Notes: generated from the letters alone by a model not told the origin. Shown: positions 17,249 to 27,815, counted from the first letter of the stretch. The stretch is DNA of 64,000 nt from an uncultured Paracoccaceae bacterium (GCA_947492475.1 CANLNM010000001.1:372001-436000), one strand, 5' to 3'. Numbers and translations: made by a program.

Positions 17249-18016
17249 TTAATGCTTTCCGAGCAACGTTTTAACCAACAATCCCCCGCGCCGTTGCAAT
17301 TCAGATGTTTCAAGCGTGCCATCCGCCACCAAGTCCGGGGATTTCACCGCTTGTTTCAGCAATAAGGCGCTGCGCCAACCCGCGCGGATCGCAGGGGTAG
17401 CCGCGCCAAATTTGGCCCCACGTGCAGATTTCAATTGATCCAAACCAGATTGGGCCAACGCGCGCACGCCTTCTGGGCGTCCATCGACCAAGGGCACGCG
17501 GTTCTGATCCGCCAGCCCCGCAACTGCGCGTAACCACGCCGCAATGCCCATGGCAAACCCGATGTCACGCGCCGGTTTTTCCATGTGCTGTGACGCATCC
17601 AGAGCCAGTGCAGACACCCACATCAAATTGCCTGCGCTGTGCATCAAATGCCGGTCCATATCCGCCTGATCCTCAAAGGGATCGCGGTAAATATCCCAGC
17701 GCCGCGCGGCAATTATCTGATCCAACAGCTCAATCGGCAAATTCTGGTCACGGATCAATGTGGCCAACGGACCGGCCACTTCGTGGGATCGGTCTTTGGT
17801 TGCATTCGGCGCCTCTTCGACGACATCACGCCACCATTGCAGGCGCATTTCTGCGATCATTTCTTCTTTGGTCACCCAAGGCGCGCGCGCCACCTCTAGG
17901 TTAAACGCGTATAACACAAATAACCGACCACGCAGTTCGGCAGGTGCAGCCATAGCAGCCAAAAACCGATCAGGGTCCCCGCGTTCCACCATCGCGGCAC
18001 AGGCATTTATGCTCAT
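17249..18016 (-). CDS. Squalene/phytoene synthase-like protein, NDUFAF6-like subgroup
   Basis: A 255-residue member of the trans-isoprenyl synthase fold. The aspartate-rich DxxxD motifs that bind prenyl diphosphate in true squalene/phytoene synthases are not intact. The first region reads EMRLQWWRDVVEE, typical of the non-catalytic subgroup that includes mitochondrial complex I assembly factor NDUFAF6. A catalytic terpenoid role is therefore doubtful. A role in respiratory complex assembly is a family-based guess. The ATG at 18016 overlaps the cimA stop by 4 bases (ATGA), so it is the last gene of cysS-cimA-this operon. Confidence 0.8.
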   Translation of the reverse strand: MSINACAAMVERGDPDRFLAAMAAPAELRGRLFVLYAFNLEVARAPWVTKEEMIAEMRLQWWRDVVEEAPNATKDRSHEVAGPLATLIRDQNLPIELLDQIIAARRWDIYRDPFEDQADMDRHLMHSAGNLMWVSALALDASQHMEKPARDIGFAMGIAAWLRAVAGLADQNRVPLVDGRPEGVRALAQSGLDQLKSARGAKFGAATPAIRAGWRSALLLKQAVKSPDLVADGTLETSELQRRGGLLVKTLLGKH

Positions 18017-19632
18017 GCTTTGGCGCCTTCTTGGACCAATTTCCACGTGATCGCATCCACCAACGCATCAAAAGACGCATCCACTATGTTGGCGCTGACG
18101 CCAACGGTGGACCAACGCCGCCCTTGCTGATCTTCGCTGTCGATGATCACGCGTGTGACCGCTTCGGTGCCGCCATTTGTGATCCGAACCTTAAAATCAA
18201 CCAGTTGCATATCCCGTATAAGCCCCTGATATTCCCCCAAATCTTTGATTAACGCCTGCGACAATGCGTTTATGGGGCCGCTATCCTGGCCCTCATTTGG
18301 GTTTTCGTTTTCATAAAACGACGTGGTTTTGCCCTGTCGGGTTTGCACCGTCACGACGGCTTCGGACACGGTCACAATTTCGCCTTTGGCGTTGCGGCGG
18401 CGTTCCGATATCACCCGGTATCGTTCCACTTCGAACAGTTTGGGCAACAACCCCATTTCAGCCCGTGCAATCAGTTCAAAACTGGCCTGCGCGCCGTCAT
18501 AGGCATAGCCCATCGCTTCGCGGTCTTTGATGATATCCAGCAATCGCGGCAAAGCAGGGTTGCCTTTTTTAACGGCAATTCCGGCCTCACTCAGGCGGCG
18601 GATCAGATTGGACTGACCGGCCTGATTGGACATCGGAATCTGGCGTTCATTGCCCACCAAAGCTGGATCGATATGTTCATATGTGCTGGGATCTTTGAGG
18701 ATCGCACTGGCATGCAGGCCTGCCTTATGGGCAAAGGCCGACGCGCCAACATACGGGGCTTGTTTTTGCGGAACCCGATTAAGTATGTCATCCAAGCGTC
18801 TGGAAACACGTCGTAAATCCACCAACCGGTTGGGGTCAATTCCGGTTTCCAACTGATCGCGATAGGGCTGTTTTAGCAACAATGTCGGGATCAATGTGGT
18901 CAAATTTGCATTGCCACACCGTTCACCCAGCCCGTTTAAGGTGCCCTGAACCTGACGGGCCCCCGCATCCACCGCGGCCAGCGAACAGGCCACCGCATTT
19001 TCCGTATCATTATGGGTGTGGATGCCCAGATTGGTGCTGGGGATGCCAGCGTCGATCACGGCTTTTACGATTTGACGCACCTCGGCGGGCATGGTGCCAC
19101 CATTGGTGTCACATAAAACAACCCATCGCGCCCCGGCATCATGTGCGGCACGAATGGCGCGCAGCGCGTAATCCGGATTGGCCTTATACCCGTCAAAGAA
19201 ATGTTCCGCGTCAAACAGCGCCTCACGCCCCTGCCCGACAATATGCGCCACAGAGGCGCGGATATTTTCAATGTTGTCATCCAACGAAATGCCAAGCGCG
19301 GTGGTGACATGAAAGTCATGGGTTTTGCCAACCAGACACACGGCGGGCGTTTTGGCGTTCATCACAGCGGCCAGCACATCGTCATTATCTGCGCTGCGCC
19401 CGGACCGTTTGGTCATCCCAAAGGCCGTCATCGTGGCGCGGGTTTTGGGGGCGGCATCAAAGAAATCACTGTCCGTCGGATTGGCACCGGGCCAGCCACC
19501 TTCGATGTAATCCAACCCCAAATCATCCAATAAAACAGCGATTTCCTGCTTTTCTTGGGTCGAAAATTGCACGCCTTGGGTCTGTTGCCCATCCCGCAAG
19601 GTTGTGTCGTAAAGATACAGACGATCACTCAT
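18013..19632 (-). CDS. cimA: (R)-citramalate synthase
   Basis: Condenses pyruvate and acetyl-CoA to citramalate, opening the threonine-independent route to isoleucine. The 539 residues hold a DRE-TIM barrel with [10 protein letters not shown] at the start and the metal-binding [13 protein letters not shown]. The C-terminal LeuA-type allosteric domain (about 400-530) probably binds isoleucine. The longer C-terminal part and the [10 protein letters not shown] signature fit CimA better than 2-isopropylmalate synthase. It overlaps cysS by 4 bases. Confidence 0.92.
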   Translation of the reverse strand: MSDRLYLYDTTLRDGQQTQGVQFSTQEKQEIAVLLDDLGLDYIEGGWPGANPTDSDFFDAAPKTRATMTAFGMTKRSGRSADNDDVLAAVMNAKTPAVCLVGKTHDFHVTTALGISLDDNIENIRASVAHIVGQGREALFDAEHFFDGYKANPDYALRAIRAAHDAGARWVVLCDTNGGTMPAEVRQIVKAVIDAGIPSTNLGIHTHNDTENAVACSLAAVDAGARQVQGTLNGLGERCGNANLTTLIPTLLLKQPYRDQLETGIDPNRLVDLRRVSRRLDDILNRVPQKQAPYVGASAFAHKAGLHASAILKDPSTYEHIDPALVGNERQIPMSNQAGQSNLIRRLSEAGIAVKKGNPALPRLLDIIKDREAMGYAYDGAQASFELIARAEMGLLPKLFEVERYRVISERRRNAKGEIVTVSEAVVTVQTRQGKTTSFYENENPNEGQDSGPINALSQALIKDLGEYQGLIRDMQLVDFKVRITNGGTEAVTRVIIDSEDQQGRRWSTVGVSANIVDASFDALVDAITWKLVQEGAKA

Positions 19633-21026
19633 GACAACGCCTCCAACTTGGCTGGGTCAAAGTTCGGCCCCGGTTCTAGATCCACACCCGTTTTAGACAT
19701 GCGCACCTCAATCCCGGCCCCAATCAACGCCGATTTAAGCGTATCTACGCCAGAGAAATCCTTGGTTTGCATGGCCGTTTCCCGCAATTCTGCCAACTTT
19801 TGGGCCAAGACAGATAAATCGACATCGGGCATTTCTGCCCATGCCCCCATTTCATCGCTTAAAAATCCAAGAAACTGCGCCGATGCCAGCATGACGCCTT
19901 TTTCATAGAAGCAATCCTTTTGCGGATTGGCAGAAATTTCGCGGGCCATAGCGTGCAATTTGGTGAGGGCCCCTGCCGTGTTCAGATCATCCGCCAACGT
20001 ATCAAGCAGACCTTGATCCACCCCTGTCGGTGCCACATCCGCCAGTAATGCACGCCATTTCCGCAACGTCGCCTCAGCCTCGGCCCGCTTCTTATCGGTC
20101 CAATCCATAGGCTTGCTATAATGGGTGCCCAACATCACAAACCGGATCACTTCGCCCGGCACACCCTGATCCAACAAATCGCGCACGGTGAAAAAGTTGC
20201 CCAGGGATTTGGACATCTTTTTGCCCTCAACCTGCAACATTTCATTGTGAATCCAATACTTTGCGAATTCCCCATGCGGATGGGCGCATTTGGATTGAGC
20301 GATTTCATTTTCATGATGCGGGAATTGCAAATCATTGCCGCCGCCATGAATATCAAAGCTGTCACCCAGCAATTCATAAGCCATCGCCGAGCATTCGATA
20401 TGCCAGCCGGGCCGTCCATACCCCCAGGGGCTATCCCAACCGGGCGTGTCCGCATCCGACGGTTTCCACAATACAAAATCCATTGGATTGCGTTTATAGG
20501 GCGCCACTTCGACACGGGCACCGGCGATCATATCGTCGATCGACCGGCCCGACAGCTTGCCGTAGTTCAGATAGCTTTCCACCGCAAATAACACATGGCC
20601 TTCGGCGGCATAGGCATTGCCGGTTTCGATCAGCCCCGCGATCATGTCTTTCATCGCGCCGATCCATTCAGTGGCGCGCGGTTCCTGACTGGGGCGCATG
20701 GCCCCCAACGAATCCATATCCGCGTGATACCAATCAATGGTTTCATCACAGATATCGCGGATCGTCCGGCCGGTTTGCGCGGCTTTGGCGTTAATTTTGT
20801 CATCCACATCGGTAAAGTTGCGGATATAGGTCACAGCCCCGTCCCCATAGACATGGCGCAACAGCCGAAACAGCACGTCAAACACCAAAACGGGCCGCGC
20901 ATTGCCCAGATGGGCGCGGTCATACACCGTGGGCCCACAGACATACATGCGCACGTTTTGTGGATCGATCGGCTTAAACGGCTCTTTGGTGCGGGTTTTG
21001 GTATTGTGCAGATGGATCAAAGTCAT
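19629..21026 (-). CDS. cysS: Cysteinyl-tRNA synthetase
   Basis: Class I aminoacyl-tRNA synthetase charging tRNA-Cys in the cytoplasm. The 465 residues have the N-terminal zinc cysteine in [10 protein letters not shown], the HIGH-type motif AHLGNARP, the zinc-site region GWHIECSAM and [10 protein letters not shown]. It is first in an operon with cimA. A 165-base spacer upstream separates it from the DUF1697 gene and contains no other gene. Confidence 0.97.
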   Translation of the reverse strand: MTLIHLHNTKTRTKEPFKPIDPQNVRMYVCGPTVYDRAHLGNARPVLVFDVLFRLLRHVYGDGAVTYIRNFTDVDDKINAKAAQTGRTIRDICDETIDWYHADMDSLGAMRPSQEPRATEWIGAMKDMIAGLIETGNAYAAEGHVLFAVESYLNYGKLSGRSIDDMIAGARVEVAPYKRNPMDFVLWKPSDADTPGWDSPWGYGRPGWHIECSAMAYELLGDSFDIHGGGNDLQFPHHENEIAQSKCAHPHGEFAKYWIHNEMLQVEGKKMSKSLGNFFTVRDLLDQGVPGEVIRFVMLGTHYSKPMDWTDKKRAEAEATLRKWRALLADVAPTGVDQGLLDTLADDLNTAGALTKLHAMAREISANPQKDCFYEKGVMLASAQFLGFLSDEMGAWAEMPDVDLSVLAQKLAELRETAMQTKDFSGVDTLKSALIGAGIEVRMSKTGVDLEPGPNFDPAKLEALS

Positions 21027-21191
21027 AACAGCTCTCGGGACGGTTTGCGCCCGCGCGGTTTAGCAAGTTCTGAGTTTCGATGAAACGTGAAAGAGCGGCC
21101 CGCGCGACGGATGTCAGCAGGAAATAATAATGCAACAAATAATGCTGCTGATTATGGTGGTTTGGCTCTTCATACCCACTGGCTAGCAGGA

Positions 21192-21734
21192 TCAGCCGCG
21201 CGCGTCCAGCATTTCGATCAGTTTGTACACAGTCCGTAAATTACGGGCCGTGGCATCCACCCCCAGCACTTTGGACATTTGTTCGGCCAATTTGGACCGC
21301 CCGATCCCTGATGGCGCATCCAGATAGGCGGCGTTTTGGGTCACGTTTAGGGCTTCATCTGGGGCCTTGATGTGATCCAACCGATCTGTGTCCAGGTTTG
21401 GGGCATCAAACAGGAACCAGATATGGGCATGTTTCGGATCGTCAGGTTGAAATGGATTTTGCGCCGCAATGTTGCGAAAACCAGGCGCGCAAAGGATGAG
21501 AATGGGCACATCAACCCCTAGATGCACCTGCACCTCAGCATTCAGTGCCAACGACAATTCCGAAATGTTTTCAGATGCTTCTGCATCAAAGATCATGTTG
21601 CCCGATGCAATATAGGTTGCGATATTTTGCCATCCTAGATTTGATGCAATTTTACGTAACTCCGCCATCGGCACTTTGTTATTGCCGCCAACATTGATGC
21701 CACGCAACAGCGCAATATACGTCTGCAAAGCCAT
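21192..21734 (-). CDS. DUF1697 family protein
   Basis: A 180-residue soluble protein opening with the family signature YIALLRGINVGGNNKVPM and followed by YIASGNMIF. AGGGAAT precedes the ATG at 21734. DUF1697 proteins are widespread in bacteria and have no settled function. The gene is divergent from the MmcQ/YjbR gene, with about 80 bases between the starts. Confidence 0.92.
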   Translation of the reverse strand: MALQTYIALLRGINVGGNNKVPMAELRKIASNLGWQNIATYIASGNMIFDAEASENISELSLALNAEVQVHLGVDVPILILCAPGFRNIAAQNPFQPDDPKHAHIWFLFDAPNLDTDRLDHIKAPDEALNVTQNAAYLDAPSGIGRSKLAEQMSKVLGVDATARNLRTVYKLIEMLDARG

Positions 21735-21815
21735 ATTCCCTAAACCTTTGCGATTTTCAATTGCACCAGATTAGGCCATTCTGCCCAAGGTGCAATTCCA
21801 GTCACGAGGTCCCCC

Positions 21816-22151
21816 ATGTCACAATCCGCAATCCAAAACATCTGCGCCGCCCAAGCCGGGGCAGAAAAGTCGTTCCCGTTTGATGAAACCACCGAAGTCT
21901 GGAAGGTCGCTGGGAAAATTTTTGCCGCCGTCACGGGCGATGGGACCAAAGTGTCGGTCAAAACGCCGTCGGTCGAGGATGCGCAATTGCTGATCGAAAT
22001 GGGACGCGGTGAAAAGGCGCCCTATTTTCACAAATCATGGGTGCGGGTCAGCGCAGACATCCCGTTGGATGAATTAACCGACCGGATTGAGAAATCATAT
22101 GGGATCATTCGCGCGGCCCTTCCTAAAAAGGTACAAGCCACGCTGGCGTAA
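21816..22151 (+). CDS. MmcQ/YjbR family protein
   Basis: A 111-residue protein of the YjbR fold, a double-wing DNA-binding-like domain. It shows the family pattern of KSFPFDETTEVWKVAGKIFA, then a central beta region and WVRVSADIPLDEL. GAGG lies 6 bases before the ATG. Family members are predicted to bind DNA or nucleotides, but specific roles are mostly unknown. Confidence 0.9.
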   Translation: MSQSAIQNICAAQAGAEKSFPFDETTEVWKVAGKIFAAVTGDGTKVSVKTPSVEDAQLLIEMGRGEKAPYFHKSWVRVSADIPLDELTDRIEKSYGIIRAALPKKVQATLA

Positions 22152-22172
22152 AATCCCGCCCTGCCCGTCGGT

Positions 22173-22370
22173 TTAGAATTTGCCAAACCGTCGCGCGATA
22201 CGCATGGCCTGACGGGTGCGTTTCACGCCGTCGCGGCCTTGTTTGGCGCGATTGCGGTCTTCATTGCTCATGTCTTCGGGGTTGCGGCCCCGATTGGCGA
22301 CGTGATTGATGCCCGCATTGATCCCGCGGTTCATCAGCCGGCGAAGAATCATCGAAATGATACGATCCAT
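22173..22370 (-). CDS. Small basic hypothetical protein
   Basis: A 65-residue arginine-rich protein starting MDRIISMILRRLMNRGIN at 22370, with AGGAA 7 bases upstream. A frame extending to 22427 is less likely. The composition, with a short amphipathic N-terminal helix and a charged tail, suggests a peripheral membrane or nucleic-acid contact. I do not recognise a family with known function. It follows scpB on the same strand after 82 bases. Confidence 0.7.
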   Translation of the reverse strand: MDRIISMILRRLMNRGINAGINHVANRGRNPEDMSNEDRNRAKQGRDGVKRTRQAMRIARRFGKF

Positions 22371-22452
22371 GTGCAGTTCCTGCTGTTGGTCCAATCTAGA
22401 TATAGGCACAATCCGCCCATTTCCCAAATCCTATCGCAGGATCGTGGCGATT

Positions 22453-23127
22453 TCAGGGCTGGTCAGGTTCAAACATATCCACCTGATCGGACGTCGTATC
22501 TTCGTCGTCAATCTGGCCCAGACCCGGTGTTGGGCGGCTTTCCAGCAACCCGGCTGATCGCAATTCCTTAAGCCCCGGCAAATCACGGGCCGTTTCCAGA
22601 CCAAAGTGATCCAGAAAGCCGGGCGTGACCACAAAAGTGATCGGACGGCCGGGGGTCATTTTACGACGCCCAAAGCGGATCCATTCCAATTCGATCAACT
22701 GATCAATGGTGCCACGACTGACGGACACGCCGCGGATTTCTTCGATTTCGGCGCGTGTGACGGGTTGATGATAGGCAATAATCGCCAAGGTTTCGATGGC
22801 TGCACGGCTTAGCTTTCGCGTCTCAACCGTTTCTTTTTGCATCAAAAATCCAAGGTCCGAAGCGGTGCGGATCGCCCATGCATCCCCCACGCGCACCACA
22901 TTGATCCCGCGCCCTTCGTAACGTTTACGTAAATTTGTAATGGCTTGATCCGGCGCACATCCATGTGGCATCCGACCGGCCAATTCCCGCAAAGTGACGG
23001 GATCAGCCGTGGCAAACAGGATCGCTTCGACCATGCGTTCCTGTTCGGCCATTGGCGGGGCTTCAAACAGGCTGGGATCATCTACATCGTTTTCGCTGGA
23101 TGAATTGGGATTGGGATCAGAGGTCAT
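22453..23127 (-). CDS. scpB: Segregation and condensation protein B
   Basis: Dimeric winged-helix partner of ScpA in the SMC-ScpAB condensin. The 224 residues have an acidic, probably unstructured start (1-25), then two winged helices. Signatures are VEAILFATADPVTLRELA, TLAIIAYHQPVTRAEIEEIRGV and the FGRRKMTPGRP loop. It overlaps scpA by 4 bases. No tatA follows here, although scpB and tatA are neighbours in many alphaproteobacteria; in this window tatA lies about 31 kb away. Confidence 0.95.
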   Translation of the reverse strand: MTSDPNPNSSSENDVDDPSLFEAPPMAEQERMVEAILFATADPVTLRELAGRMPHGCAPDQAITNLRKRYEGRGINVVRVGDAWAIRTASDLGFLMQKETVETRKLSRAAIETLAIIAYHQPVTRAEIEEIRGVSVSRGTIDQLIELEWIRFGRRKMTPGRPITFVVTPGFLDHFGLETARDLPGLKELRSAGLLESRPTPGLGQIDDEDTTSDQVDMFEPDQP

Positions 23128-23915
23128 TCAGGCAACCTTTTACGAATGTGAATAGGCGCGAAACTGTCGGATTGGCGGATATCAACGCGGCCCTGTTTCA
23201 CCAGTTCCAATGACGCGGCAAAGGTTGCAGCGGCAGCGGTACGGCGTTTTTTGGGATCACTTTCCCAGCCTTCGGGCAGATAGGACATGATATCGGTCCA
23301 ATCCCCGGCAAACCCGATCAGATTGCGCATGCGATCCAACGCTTGTTCCATGGTCATCAATGCGTCGCGATCCATCACATAGGGGCGAAATTCGTCCTTT
23401 GTGCGAATGCGGGCATATCCCTGCATCAAATCCAGCAATGTCGCCGTATAGGTCACGCGCCGCACACGGGCGACATCTTCGGTGATGCCACGGGCAAAGA
23501 AATCGCGCCCCTTTTGGTCCCGCGCCATCAATTTGGCGGCGGATTTACGCATCGCTTCTAACCGTTCCAGCTGAAACGCCAAATGGGCCGCCAATTCTTC
23601 GCCGGACGGGCCCTGTTCGGTGGGATCGGGGGGCAGCAACAGACGTGATTTTAGAAACGCCAGCCAAGCGGCCATCACCAAATAATCCGCCGCCAGTTCC
23701 AGCCTTAGCTCGCGGGCTTTGTCAACAAACGCCAGATATTGTTCGGCTAAGGCCAACACAGAAATCTGACGCAGGTCCACTTTTTGCGTGCGCGACAAGG
23801 TCAAAAGCAGGTCCAACGGCCCCTCAAATCCCTCCACATCCACGATCAATGCCTCGGCAGCAAGTCGATTGCTGACGCGGGTGGCATCATCTTCTTGGAA
23901 CATGTCGTCGGTCAT
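23124..23915 (-). CDS. scpA: Segregation and condensation protein A
   Basis: Kleisin subunit bridging SMC heads in chromosome compaction. The 263 residues begin with the SMC-binding region, containing VEGFEGPLDLLLTLSRTQKVDL, and continue with the typical YLVMAAWLAFLKSRLLLP. It starts 9 bases after nagZ and overlaps scpB. Confidence 0.95.
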   Translation of the reverse strand: MTDDMFQEDDATRVSNRLAAEALIVDVEGFEGPLDLLLTLSRTQKVDLRQISVLALAEQYLAFVDKARELRLELAADYLVMAAWLAFLKSRLLLPPDPTEQGPSGEELAAHLAFQLERLEAMRKSAAKLMARDQKGRDFFARGITEDVARVRRVTYTATLLDLMQGYARIRTKDEFRPYVMDRDALMTMEQALDRMRNLIGFAGDWTDIMSYLPEGWESDPKKRRTAAAATFAASLELVKQGRVDIRQSDSFAPIHIRKRLPE

Positions 23916-23924
23916 TGGGGCCTG

Positions 23925-24920
23925 TTAATTGCCTGCGAACTGGGCTTCAAACTCGGCAAGTGTGGCGTCGATGTCAATCTCGATTGGGGATTTGCGTTGC
24001 GACAGGGCCGCATCAGCCCGTGCATTGCCCGCCTGCGTCAGGGGGCGCGCCACATCTGCCAACGCCAGCATATCATCGCGTTCGCCATTGCAATGCAGCA
24101 CCAAATCACAGCCCGCATCCCAGGATGCAATGGATCGTTCGGTGATCGATCCTGACAGGGCCTCCATTGAAATGTCATCGGTCATGATCAGGCCGGAAAA
24201 CCCGATATCTTCGCGGATGATGTTCATCATGATCGGGCTGGTGGTGGCCGGCGCATCCGGGTCAATGTCGGAAAACACGATATGGGCGGACATGCCCATG
24301 GCGAAATGGTTCAGCTGTTTGAACGGGGCAAAATCGCGCGCATATAGCGAGGCGGCAGGCACATCCACACGCGGCAGATCTTTGTGACTGTCCACCGCGG
24401 CGCGGCCATAGCCGGGGATGTGTTTTAGGATCGGCAAAACGCCCCCCGCCATCAGACCATCTGCGGCGGCTTTGCACGCGGCAACAACCACGTCAATGTC
24501 ACGCCCATAAAGCCGGTTCAGCAAAACCGGATGGGTTTGGCTTTCGACCAGATCGGCCAGAGGTGCGCAATTTACGTCAATGCCAACGTCGTGTAATTCC
24601 CGCGCAATCAACAGGTTACGCAGATATTGCGCATGGACCGGGTTCTGGGCCATCGCCATTTGATCACGTGCGGGCAGATGTTCGCGCCAATGCGGCGCGC
24701 GCATGCGTTGGACACGTCCACCTTCTTGGTCAATCAGGATCGGGGCATGCCATCCCACAGCGTCCCGCAAATCGCCCGTCAGTTTACGCAGCTGATCAGG
24801 ATTTTCGATATTGCGGGCAAACAGAATAAAGCCCCAGGGGCGCGATTGCGCAAAAAAGCCGCGCTCCCAATCGGAAAGCACGGCCCCTTCACATCCAAAG
24901 ATGTATGCATTTTCTGACAC
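23925..24920 (-). CDS. nagZ: Beta-N-acetylhexosaminidase (GH3, NagZ)
   Basis: Cytoplasmic enzyme that removes N-acetylglucosamine from recycled muropeptides. The 331 residues show the GH3 hallmarks LIDQEGGRVQR, KHIPGYGRAAVDSH and the nucleophile region GLIMTDDISMEAL. The canonical KHFPGHG is slightly altered to KHIPGYG. The start is a GTG at 24920 that follows the stop of the SPOR gene directly. It is embedded in the SPOR-nagZ-scpA-scpB operon. Confidence 0.94.
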   Translation of the reverse strand: MSENAYIFGCEGAVLSDWERGFFAQSRPWGFILFARNIENPDQLRKLTGDLRDAVGWHAPILIDQEGGRVQRMRAPHWREHLPARDQMAMAQNPVHAQYLRNLLIARELHDVGIDVNCAPLADLVESQTHPVLLNRLYGRDIDVVVAACKAAADGLMAGGVLPILKHIPGYGRAAVDSHKDLPRVDVPAASLYARDFAPFKQLNHFAMGMSAHIVFSDIDPDAPATTSPIMMNIIREDIGFSGLIMTDDISMEALSGSITERSIASWDAGCDLVLHCNGERDDMLALADVARPLTQAGNARADAALSQRKSPIEIDIDATLAEFEAQFAGN

Positions 24921-25910
24921 TTAGCGCACCACAACCGGGATGCAGGCCGCGTCTTCGGCCATTAATGCCGAACAGAACCGACGTGCATCAGACAGGTCGG
25001 TGAACCCAGATACGCGCAGGCGATAGAATGTGCGCCCCCCGGATGACGCCTGTTGGATCACAGGATCATGGCCGGCAATCAAGGCGTTAAAACGTGTGGC
25101 CAGACGCTGCCATTCGGAATTGGCCAATTCGGGTGTATCAAAGGCCCCAAGCTGCGCCAATTTGGTTCCGGTTGGCAGGGCGTCCGTGGAAACCGGGATG
25201 GTGCGGGCCGCAACAGGTGTGGGCGTTGTGTCAGCCAATGGGGCCAAACCGCGATCCGGGCGCAATTGTGGGCGCAATGACACGGATACGCCGGGTACAG
25301 ACGCTGGGATAATGGCGACTTGGGTGTTTGCATTGGCAGCCACTGCATTCAACACAACCGCCGAAGCATCCGTTGTTTGGGGTGTCGCCAGAGGCGCAGA
25401 TGTTTGCGCGGCAATCTGATCGGCCAATTCCAGAATTTCATCCGCCGTCAGCGGCGCATCATTGTTTGGAGCTTGGAAATTGGCCTGGATTTCTTGTGGG
25501 GCTTGCGGGGTGACGTCAACGGCACCGGCCAAACGATCAACCGTTTGGTGCGTTGTGGTTGGGGCGGTTTGCACATCCTCAGCCGTCAGGTCCACGCCGC
25601 CGGGGGCCAGAATCAGACGATCTTCGGGGCTGGCAGCGCCGCCCACAGCAGCAACTGCATTCACCGACAGGCCGGTATGCAGCGCCAATTCGCCACCGGG
25701 ATTGTCAGGCGCCACGCGCATTGGGCCCAGCTGAGCCTGCACGATCGGCACGCCGGACACATCCCGTGAAATCATTTTATAGCCCCAGACAACGATCCCG
25801 GCGGTCAGTGCCAATGACACAACCCCGCCCATCAACGTTACGGCACGCCCTGTACGGCTTGCTGCCAAGGGCGATCCGCCCAAAACTTCTTCCGGAGTTA
25901 CTTCCGCCAT
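24921..25910 (-). CDS. SPOR-domain membrane protein
   Basis: Bitopic inner-membrane protein of 329 residues: a short cytoplasmic tail, a membrane helix at about 24-45 (VTLMGGVVSLALTAGIVVWG), a long low-complexity periplasmic linker, and a C-terminal SPOR domain (about 250-329, with AQLGAFDTPELANSEWQRL). SPOR domains bind denuded peptidoglycan at the division site. GAGGCAAA precedes the ATG. Position between argS and nagZ is conserved in alphaproteobacteria. Confidence 0.9.
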   Translation of the reverse strand: MAEVTPEEVLGGSPLAASRTGRAVTLMGGVVSLALTAGIVVWGYKMISRDVSGVPIVQAQLGPMRVAPDNPGGELALHTGLSVNAVAAVGGAASPEDRLILAPGGVDLTAEDVQTAPTTTHQTVDRLAGAVDVTPQAPQEIQANFQAPNNDAPLTADEILELADQIAAQTSAPLATPQTTDASAVVLNAVAANANTQVAIIPASVPGVSVSLRPQLRPDRGLAPLADTTPTPVAARTIPVSTDALPTGTKLAQLGAFDTPELANSEWQRLATRFNALIAGHDPVIQQASSGGRTFYRLRVSGFTDLSDARRFCSALMAEDAACIPVVVR

Positions 25911-25991
25911 TTTGCCTCACTTCGCCCCGATGTTGGTCATCGGTGGTCGATCTTGGTGTCTGCTCAGCCCGGCGTTTTGGTTTTGAATGCG

Positions 25992-27725
25992 TTATCGCAT
26001 CTCATTCGCGGGCGTTACACCAAGGATACCAAGACCACCGGAAATCACAACGGCCACGGCAGAAATCAGCGCAATTTTTGACTGTGTTGCTGCCAGATCA
26101 CCCTCTTGCAAGAACCGCAAGCTCGGTTCGTCTTTGCCCCGGTTCCACAATGCATGGAAATCGCTGGCCAATTCATACAGATAAAACGCGATCCGGTGGG
26201 GTTCGTTGGTCCGTGCAGCGATTTCCACCAAACGCGGCCATTCGGCGATTTTTTTGGCCACGGTGATTTCGGCGTCATGGGTCAACCCAGACAGATCCAC
26301 CGCGCCCAGCGCGGCATGGGATGTGTCGATGTCGGATTTGCGCAGCACCGATTGAACCCGGGCATGGGCGTATTGCACATAGAAAACCGGATTGTCTTTG
26401 GATTGTTCGGTCACTTTGTCAAAATCAAAGTCCAGCGGCGCGTCGTTTTTCCGGGTCAGCATGTGGAACCGGGTCACATCAGCGCCCACCGCATCCACCA
26501 CGTCGCGCAGCGTCACAAAGGTCCCTGCCCGTTTGGACATTTTGAACGGTTCGCCGTTTTTATACAGTTTTACCAGCTGGGTCAGTTTGACATCCAAAGG
26601 CACAGCCCCATCCGACAGGGCAGACACGGCCGCCTTCATCCGTTTGACATAGCCACCGTGATCGGCGCCAAACACGTCGATCAATTCGTCAAAGCCGCGC
26701 GATACTTTGTCATAGTGATAGGCAATGTCGGGGGCGAAATAGGTCCAAGCCCCGTCAGATTTCTGCACGGGCCGATCCACGTCATCGCCATGTTCGGTGG
26801 ATTTAAACAGGGTTTGCACCCTTGGTTCCCAATCATCCGGCTTTTTGCCTTTTGGCGGTTCCAGCACACCTTCGTAGATCAGACCTTTGGAACGCAGATC
26901 GTCAATCGACGCTTCGATCCGACCAGTGCCATATAGCGACTTTTCGGAATAAAACACGTCCATTTCAACGCCCAGCGCCTTTAGGTCAGCGCGGATCAGG
27001 TCCAGCATTTTATCGGTGGCGTATTCCCGGATTTCTTGCAGCCAGACATCTTCGGGCTGGCCCAGATATTTGTCGCCAACTTTGTCTTTCAGGTCCTGAC
27101 CAACCGGGATCAGATAATCGCCGGGATAGGTGCCATCCTCAAATGCGATGTCCTGACCGTGCGCCTCTTGGTAGCGCAGATAGACCGACCGCGCCAAAAC
27201 GTCGACCTGCGCGCCGCCATCGTTGATGTAGTATTCCCGTGTGATGTTATACCCGGCATAATCCAGCAGACTGGCCAAGGCGTCGCCAAACACCGCGCCC
27301 CGTGTATGCCCCACATGCAGGGGACCCGTTGGGTTGGCGGACACATATTCCACGTTGACCTTTTTGCCCTGCCCCATTTGGGACCGACCATAGCTGGCAT
27401 CAGTCAGCGCGGATGAAATCACGCCATGCCAAACAGGCGCTGCAAGCCGCAGGTTCAAGAAACCCGGCCCGGCCACATCGGCGGATGTAATCCGGTCATC
27501 TTCCAACAGCTTCACAGACAAAGCTTCGGCGATGTCACGGGGTTTCATTTTGGATGGTTTGGCCAGCACCATGGCGGCGTTGGTGGCCATATCCCCATGG
27601 GCTGCGTCTCGGGGTGGCTCGACCGCAACATTGTCCAACACCAGCCCGGCGGGCAACGTGCCTTCGGTCATCATGGTGTCCAGACAGGTCACAACAAGCG
27701 CCCGGATATCAGCAAAGAGGTTCAT
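25992..27725 (-). CDS. argS: Arginyl-tRNA synthetase
   Basis: Class I synthetase for tRNA-Arg, 577 residues from ATG 27725 (MNLFADIRAL), which has AAAGGAAAACC upstream; the frame extends to 27791 but without support. The HIGH motif is in SANPTGPLHVGHTRGAVFGD and the KMSK-type loop is FKMSKRAGTFVTL. The N-terminal Arg-S additional domain and C-terminal anticodon-binding DALR domain are present. It heads the argS-SPOR-nagZ-scpA-scpB series, with 81 bases before the SPOR gene. Confidence 0.96.
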   Translation of the reverse strand: MNLFADIRALVVTCLDTMMTEGTLPAGLVLDNVAVEPPRDAAHGDMATNAAMVLAKPSKMKPRDIAEALSVKLLEDDRITSADVAGPGFLNLRLAAPVWHGVISSALTDASYGRSQMGQGKKVNVEYVSANPTGPLHVGHTRGAVFGDALASLLDYAGYNITREYYINDGGAQVDVLARSVYLRYQEAHGQDIAFEDGTYPGDYLIPVGQDLKDKVGDKYLGQPEDVWLQEIREYATDKMLDLIRADLKALGVEMDVFYSEKSLYGTGRIEASIDDLRSKGLIYEGVLEPPKGKKPDDWEPRVQTLFKSTEHGDDVDRPVQKSDGAWTYFAPDIAYHYDKVSRGFDELIDVFGADHGGYVKRMKAAVSALSDGAVPLDVKLTQLVKLYKNGEPFKMSKRAGTFVTLRDVVDAVGADVTRFHMLTRKNDAPLDFDFDKVTEQSKDNPVFYVQYAHARVQSVLRKSDIDTSHAALGAVDLSGLTHDAEITVAKKIAEWPRLVEIAARTNEPHRIAFYLYELASDFHALWNRGKDEPSLRFLQEGDLAATQSKIALISAVAVVISGGLGILGVTPANEMR

Positions 27726-27815
27726 CGGTTTTCCTTTCGGGGTTCGCGCGGGGTTTACCAGAGGCACAGGCCACGTCAATGTGGCAGGCAAAAGAGATGA
27801 GGGTCAGAGAGCAAA

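Noticed and set aside
21740-21961. 73-residue minus-strand frame over the MmcQ/YjbR gene
   Set aside because: Low-complexity-free but lies across the DUF1697/MmcQ promoter region and the MmcQ coding frame; no supporting start site.
26106-26936. 276-residue plus-strand frame opposite argS
   Set aside because: Shadow of argS codons; no domain, and argS motifs on the minus strand are intact.
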